Assembly: GCA_023128195.1 (NCBI GenBank)
Contig: JAGMEL010000135.1
Span: 1 to 8,452 of the forward strand
Reading direction: 5' to 3'
DNA: 8,452 bases
Origin: Caldifarciminota bacterium
GTDB lineage: Bacteria; Hydrothermota; Tepidihabitantia; SM23-42
Both the position numbers and the translations under genes were made by a program. Under the pieces are notes generated by a model. That model was not told the DNA's origin, did no database searches, and was given only the letters and a program-made list of their open reading frames with translations. Shown here in pieces: positions 4,527 to 8,452 of the stretch; the stretch's first letter is position 1, and each line of letters begins with the position of its first letter.

Positions 4527-6050
4527 ATGGCAATATCTCTTGATGGTGAACATTTAACAATTGAAAAAATCGTCGACATTGCACGGCATAATGAGCAAGT
4601 GGAAATCTCGGCCCAAGCAATTGAACGAATCAAAAAGTGTCGGGTAATGCTGGAACAAAAAATTCAGGCACGAGAAATCATGTACGGTGTTAATACAGGC
4701 ATTGGAGAATTCTCTGAAGTGATTCTGACGGACGAACAAATCGAGCAATTTCAAAGATACCTGGTATACAACCACGCTGCTGGCATAGGCGACCCAGCAC
4801 CTATCGAATATATACGAGGAGCAATGGCAGGCAGAATAAATGTTTTATCCAAGGGAAAATCGGGTTGCCGATTAGAGATCCCTCTAACCCTGGCACAGAT
4901 GTTGAACAAAGGCGTCACACCTGTAGTCTGTCAAAAAGGTTCAGTGGGCGCTTCAGGTGATCTCGCGCCGATGTCACAGATTGCTCTCTTGCTTATGGGC
5001 GAAGGTGAAGCTTATTTCAAAGGCGAACGCCTACCTGGAAAAACTGCAATGGAACGCGCTGGTATATCCATCCCCGGGTTAAAAGCACGCGACGGCTTAG
5101 CTACAATCAACGGTTCCAACCTTATTACTGCGATGAGTGCGCTTCAACTCTTTGATATCAACCGTTGGCTAAAGCAGGCAGAAATCGCCTGTGCCATGAC
5201 CTTAGAAGCGTTGTATGCAAATACAAAACCCTATGATGTTAGACTCCACCAGGCACGAGGTTTCCCCGGTGCTATAAGATCAGCCCAGGCAATAATGAAG
5301 TGCATAGATGGCAGTGATTTATTGTCTAAAGAATTCAAGATAAAAGTCCAGGATGCATATTCTATGCGCTCTTCACCCCAGGTCATTGGCGCAGCTCATG
5401 ATGCCGTCTGCTATGCCAGAAAACAGGTGGAGATTGAATTGAACGGAGTTGGGGACAATCCTGTTTTTTTCCCTGAATTAAACCTGACAATAACCGGCGC
5501 CAATTTCCAGGGCACCCCGGTTTCCTTACCCATGGACATGATAGGCGCTGCAGTGACTATGGTCTGTGTGCTTTCAGAACGCAGGTTCAATCGCTTGAAT
5601 AACCCGGCGCTCAGTATCGGTTTACCTGCCTTTCTCACTAAAGGCGCAGGCATGATGTCAGGCTTGATGCTCAGCCAGTACACTGCTTGCACCCTGATTA
5701 CTGAGCAGAGAATATTATCTGCACCAGCTTCTGTGATGTCCATACCTGCTGCTGCTGACCAAGAAGATTTTGTCTCTATGGCGATGAATATAGCGATAAA
5801 AAATGGACAGATAATCGACAATGCCTATGGCGTTTTAGGCATTGAATTCATGGGTGCATCACAAGCCCTGGATTTTCGCGATTTCACACCGGGTAAAGGC
5901 GTGAGTGTCGCTAAAAAAGTCATACGCAAATACGTAGCGCATCTCGATGAAGACCGACCTTTGTATGATGATCACAACAGAATGAAAGAATTGGTCAAAT
6001 CATGTGAAATTCTGCAAGAAGTGGAAAAAACGGTTGGAAATTTAGAATAG
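4527..6050 (+). CDS. hutH: Histidine ammonia-lyase (MIO aromatic amino acid lyase family)
   Basis: This cytoplasmic lyase is predicted to convert L-histidine to trans-urocanate and ammonia. It is full length: 507 residues against about 505-515 for bacterial HutH. The Ala142-Ser143-Gly144 triad (GSVGASGDLAP, 138-148) cyclises to the electrophilic MIO cofactor. Residues matching the known Pseudomonas HutH active site are Tyr53 (YGVNTG), His83 (NHAAG), Asn196 (INGSN), Gln275, Tyr278 and Arg281 (QDAYSMR), Phe327 (NFQG) and Glu413 (QED). His83 and Glu413 together favour histidine over phenylalanine or tyrosine; plant-type PAL and TAL have other residues there. This is an inference, and a different amino acid or an aminomutase activity is not excluded. 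hutU, hutI and hutG are absent nearby. The start is supported by AAGGAG 5 nt upstream. The last 9 bp overlap the convergent comEC. Confidence 0.9.
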   Translation: MAISLDGEHLTIEKIVDIARHNEQVEISAQAIERIKKCRVMLEQKIQAREIMYGVNTGIGEFSEVILTDEQIEQFQRYLVYNHAAGIGDPAPIEYIRGAMAGRINVLSKGKSGCRLEIPLTLAQMLNKGVTPVVCQKGSVGASGDLAPMSQIALLLMGEGEAYFKGERLPGKTAMERAGISIPGLKARDGLATINGSNLITAMSALQLFDINRWLKQAEIACAMTLEALYANTKPYDVRLHQARGFPGAIRSAQAIMKCIDGSDLLSKEFKIKVQDAYSMRSSPQVIGAAHDAVCYARKQVEIELNGVGDNPVFFPELNLTITGANFQGTPVSLPMDMIGAAVTMVCVLSERRFNRLNNPALSIGLPAFLTKGAGMMSGLMLSQYTACTLITEQRILSAPASVMSIPAAADQEDFVSMAMNIAIKNGQIIDNAYGVLGIEFMGASQALDFRDFTPGKGVSVAKKVIRKYVAHLDEDRPLYDDHNRMKELVKSCEILQEVEKTVGNLE

Positions 6051-7928
6051 AAATTTTAGTTTCGCGAAGGCAATTTTTATATCTAATATTATCTGATCAA
6101 TGATTGAACCGTGCAGAGGAGTGCAAAATCTTTGTACATCTTTACCATTAGTTAATATATACGATAAATTCTCTTCTCCTTCATAATATTTAAAATCACT
6201 ATTGTCCAATGTTATTTTTTTTTCATAAAAGATTATGTTGATATTATCGCTTATATTGATCACCATCTTTCCAAATTTTATTTGTTTAACATGCAACTTA
6301 TTCGGCAGTTTAAAAAATTTTTTCTTTGCAGGATAGTGATTTTCTGTTGCGATTAAATAGTCTAAGTTCTCAATATTTTGATTGGCTAAGAAGACGGCAG
6401 TCTGTACTTTCGAACGCCTTGAAGTAATACATATATTTTCACCATAAGATGTCGAAATCAAGGTGCCTTCTATTCCAGTTCTGATTATTACGCAGTCTGA
6501 AAGTGAAGAGATTGAAAAAAAGATTGATATTATAATTATCGAAAAGATTGCAAGCTTTCTTAATCTTCGGGAATAGATAAAATATAACAAAAGCAAAATT
6601 ATTGGTGAAATATACAACGTGATCGTAGAAAACGGAATACTTGCAAAGAGTTTTGATATTGTGATTAAAATGCTAAGTAATATAGATATTAAAACGGCAA
6701 TCATTTTGGCAAGCATAAATGAGAAAGTGCCAATAATCAAACAGAAAAATAATAGGAAGATGGTAATGGAAGCAATAGGAACAATTATAAGATTAGAAAT
6801 GACAGCAAGCGTTGGCAGGCGGTGGAAGTAATATATGAGTAGAGGTGAAACAAAAAGTTGTGCTGAAAATGATACTGCCATTGATGTCATGATGAATTTG
6901 TATAGTTTTACATTTATCCTTTTTATTATGCTGTTTTCAATTATTGGATATAAAAAGAGGATACCGTAGACTGCAGAAAAAGATAATTGTGCTCCTATGT
7001 CAAAAATAAGTAGTGGATTAATAAGCAGAAAAATGATTGCCGTGATATTTATGATATGTATACCATCTACGTTCCTCTGGAGAATTAAACTTAATCCGAA
7101 CAGAAATGCCATCAATGTAGCACGACATACACCAGGACGAAAACCTGTAATACCGGCATACAGACAGAGAACCAGCATAATAATAAAAAATTTTATTCTC
7201 GCCGAAATAGGAATAAAGATGAGAATAAATCCAACAAACATACAAACAAATCCAACATGTAATCCTGAAACCGCTAAAATATGGAGAACACCAGCGCGAA
7301 CAAAGACATCTTTTAAATCCTTTTTTAAACGTCCACTTCCTCCAAGAATAAGTCCTGTACCCAAATCATAATGTTCATTCATTAAGAGACTTTTTAGCAT
7401 ACTATCTATATAACCCCTTACAGAAAAAAGAACTGCGCCCAAAAAAGTGCCTTCAGGATCTGTTTCTATGATGTTGCCAGTAAGCAAATTCGGACGGTTA
7501 GCGAACTTTGAATTTTTAATCCTGCCTTTTATAAAAAGTTTTCTACCCAGATAGGTTTTGTGTTCCCGCGTGTAAAATTCGACCGGAATTTTATAGTTTA
7601 TTATTCTATTGTTGATAATCGCTTCGTCGATATTAATCAATAATTTTACATAAAATTCACGGTGTTCTTCACGGATTACTGTTCCAGAAAAGGTTGAATC
7701 CCGACCCTGGTAAGTTAATCTGGCTGGAGTATTTAACGATGTGTTTATCATGGAAAGTATTGCAATGAGAATATATAGAAACCATCTTTTCCACAAAGAA
7801 AGAACCATTGTCAAAATGCAGATATAAAAACTAAACACAATTGAGAGATTGAGAATCGTCTGGATTATTATGCCAAATACAATTGCAAAAAGTACTGTAA
7901 TACCTACTCTTTTAATATTGCCCTCCAA
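6042..7928 (-). CDS. comEC: ComEC/Rec2-like DNA-uptake channel with degenerate C-terminal hydrolase domain
   Basis: This is a polytopic inner-membrane protein that in competent bacteria carries single-stranded DNA into the cytoplasm. Two or three N-terminal helices (about 8-63) precede a soluble OB-like DUF4131 region (about 78-155). The Competence domain follows, with the signature HILAVSGLHVG at 216-226, YAGITGFRPGVCRA (257-270), and helices to about 475. The C-terminal part (478-628) aligns by eye with the ComEC metallo-beta-lactamase domain, but the expected HxHxDH site reads ENHYPAK (529-535), so the metal ligands are missing. At 628 residues it is shorter than typical 700-800 aa ComEC. 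The start shown is a TTG without a ribosome-binding site. An in-frame ATT at 7916-7914 sits 5 nt after a strong GGAGG and may be the true start. It may be co-transcribed with the upstream Roadblock gene (71-bp gap). Confidence 0.87.
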   Translation of the reverse strand: MEGNIKRVGITVLFAIVFGIIIQTILNLSIVFSFYICILTMVLSLWKRWFLYILIAILSMINTSLNTPARLTYQGRDSTFSGTVIREEHREFYVKLLINIDEAIINNRIINYKIPVEFYTREHKTYLGRKLFIKGRIKNSKFANRPNLLTGNIIETDPEGTFLGAVLFSVRGYIDSMLKSLLMNEHYDLGTGLILGGSGRLKKDLKDVFVRAGVLHILAVSGLHVGFVCMFVGFILIFIPISARIKFFIIMLVLCLYAGITGFRPGVCRATLMAFLFGLSLILQRNVDGIHIINITAIIFLLINPLLIFDIGAQLSFSAVYGILFLYPIIENSIIKRINVKLYKFIMTSMAVSFSAQLFVSPLLIYYFHRLPTLAVISNLIIVPIASITIFLLFFCLIIGTFSFMLAKMIAVLISILLSILITISKLFASIPFSTITLYISPIILLLLYFIYSRRLRKLAIFSIIIISIFFSISSLSDCVIIRTGIEGTLISTSYGENICITSRRSKVQTAVFLANQNIENLDYLIATENHYPAKKKFFKLPNKLHVKQIKFGKMVINISDNINIIFYEKKITLDNSDFKYYEGEENLSYILTNGKDVQRFCTPLHGSIIDQIILDIKIAFAKLKFLF

Positions 7929-7940
7929 ATTCTTGTGGAG

Positions 7941-7976
7941 ATTTTAAGATAAAGGAATTTCAATAATTCCCTTAAA
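7941..7976 (-). repeat. Short palindromic repeat, copy 2
   Basis: Read on the minus strand, it shares with the element at 610-656 the ordered blocks TTTAAGG, GAATTATTGAAA, TCCT and TATCTTAAAAT. It lacks five bases (TATAG) of the left arm, so its own hairpin is shorter: AAGG plus AATT arms with a bulged G around a 5-nt loop. It lies between the Roadblock stop codon and the comEC start, about 24 bp after the former. Confidence 0.75.
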
Positions 7977-7999
7977 CATAACGTAGTTATTTTGAAAAA

Positions 8000-8377
8000 T
8001 TACTGGCCTGAGTATATAATTTTGCTAATTACCTCTTTTGCCTTATTTAACTCAATCCTTGCTACACCCGGATTTGAACCGGTTGATTTAAGGCAGCAAT
8101 AGATAAAGAAATCATCACCTATTGGGTGGATTATAAAAAAAGAGTTTTGAGTAAGCCAGATGAGTTCCTTTTCAGTACCTAAATTAAGACTGCCTTTTAC
8201 CTCTTTTGAAGTTAGCATAATTGAAGAAACTTCAGCATCATATAGAGTAACATCGAAATTTGCTTCAATAATATGCTGGACTACAGTAATCCCATCATAG
8301 CCAACAAGACTGACATATTTACAACCAGGAATTTTTTCTCCTATTTTTCTAATTATTTCTTGTAAATCTTCAGGCAT
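8000..8377 (-). CDS. Roadblock/LC7 domain protein, 125 aa
   Basis: This is a small single-domain cytoplasmic protein of the size typical for bacterial Roadblock/LC7 (MglB-like) proteins, about 115-130 residues. The family fold is seen as an N-terminal helix (1-15), a beta hairpin VSLVGYDGITV (22-32), a middle helix around AEVSSIM (48-54), strands in LGTEKELIWLTQNSFFIIHPIGDDFFIYCCLK (about 66-97), and a C-terminal helix NPGVARIELNKAKEVI (102-117). Such proteins dimerise and often act as GAPs or scaffolds for small Ras-like GTPases such as MglA in polarity and motility. No GTPase gene is visible here. The start is supported by AAGGGGG 4 nt upstream. It lies 20 bp after a possible upstream reading frame and 71 bp before comEC, on the same strand. 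Confidence 0.82.
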   Translation of the reverse strand: MPEDLQEIIRKIGEKIPGCKYVSLVGYDGITVVQHIIEANFDVTLYDAEVSSIMLTSKEVKGSLNLGTEKELIWLTQNSFFIIHPIGDDFFIYCCLKSTGSNPGVARIELNKAKEVISKIIYSGQ

Positions 8378-8397
8378 AAAACCCCCTTAATACCGCG

Positions 8398-8451
8398 CTA
8401 CGCACGGTTAATCTCTAATTTCAATTCTGAATCAAGTTCAGGACTAAATAC
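8398..8451 (-). CDS. Possible C-terminal end of an upstream gene (17 codons)
   Basis: On the minus strand, only one of the three frames is open from the right window edge. It encodes VFSPELDSELKLEINRA and ends with TAG at 8400-8398, 20 bp before the Roadblock start codon. The acidic, amphipathic sequence and close spacing fit the tail of an upstream operon partner. It is too short to be sure that it is coding, or to identify it. No convincing promoter with the pattern seen elsewhere in the window lies between it and the Roadblock gene, which also suggests read-through from upstream. Confidence 0.4.
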   Translation of the reverse strand, partial: VFSPELDSELKLEINRA

Positions 8452-8452
8452 T

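Noticed and set aside
5411..5821. Minus-strand open frame of 136 codons inside hutH
   Set aside because: It is the mirror of strongly conserved HutH sequence, has no ribosome-binding site of note, and resembles no known protein family.
6997..7371. Plus-strand open frame of 124 codons within comEC
   Set aside because: It is antisense to the ComEC signature region and its basic, low-order composition is typical of a shadow frame.
8393..8407. Small hairpin CCGTGC-GTA-GCGCGG (minus strand) before the Roadblock gene
   Set aside because: A 6-bp stem with one G-T pair and a 3-nt loop, without a U-tract, overlapping the stop codon of a possible upstream frame; not strong enough to call.

Overview
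This 8.45 kb window comes from an AT-rich bacterial chromosome. It carries seven recognisable genes plus a possible fragment of an eighth. Nothing fixes the taxon. The mix is a small outer-surface-type lipoprotein with a YPLSVGNEW motif, a Roadblock/LC7 protein, an AmrS-like radical SAM enzyme, and a REP/MITE-like repeat with TTGTCATTGCGAG ends. This would suit an uncultured, anaerobic, Gram-negative-type lineage of the FCB/candidate-phylum kind (for example WOR-3 or Cloacimonetes-like), but that is an inference with low certainty.

Layout from left to right. Positions 1-557 (minus) hold the N-terminal third of an aldehyde dehydrogenase running off the left edge. Positions 558-1072 are non-coding: a long hairpin (610-656), the aldehyde dehydrogenase promoter (727-754), a composite inverted repeat with a nested 41-bp palindromic insert (821-980), and the lipoprotein promoter (1025-1052). 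Positions 1073-1690 (plus) encode the lipoprotein, followed by a strong terminator. Positions 1735-3141 (minus) encode a 468-residue Wzx/MATE-type polysaccharide flippase. Positions 3142-3329 hold its promoter and three back-to-back stem-loops. Positions 3330-4367 (minus) encode the radical SAM protein. Positions 4527-6050 (plus) encode a histidine ammonia-lyase of the MIO family, which overlaps the convergent comEC (6042-7928, minus) by 9 bp. Positions 8000-8377 (minus) encode the Roadblock/LC7 protein, preceded by a possible fragment of an upstream gene.

The genes do not form one obvious pathway. The aldehyde dehydrogenase, lipoprotein, flippase, radical SAM and HutH genes each have their own recognisable promoter. 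Roadblock and comEC may share a transcript. HutH stands alone without hutU, hutI or hutG. The radical SAM enzyme stands without Memo or AMMECR1 partners.

The most unusual signals are regulatory and structural. (1) Five promoters on both strands share a TTGAC-type -35 box and exactly 16 bp of spacing. Two of them lie so close to the start codon that the radical SAM mRNA should be leaderless and the flippase mRNA nearly so. (2) A short palindromic repeat occurs twice, about 7.3 kb apart, with identical sub-blocks. (3) A small palindromic element appears to have inserted into one arm of a larger REP/MITE-like repeat, leaving a 5-bp direct repeat. (4) ComEC keeps its channel domain, but its C-terminal metallo-hydrolase domain has lost the HxHxDH metal site, and its best Shine-Dalgarno sequence points to an AUU start codon. 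I did not find a clear new multi-gene system.
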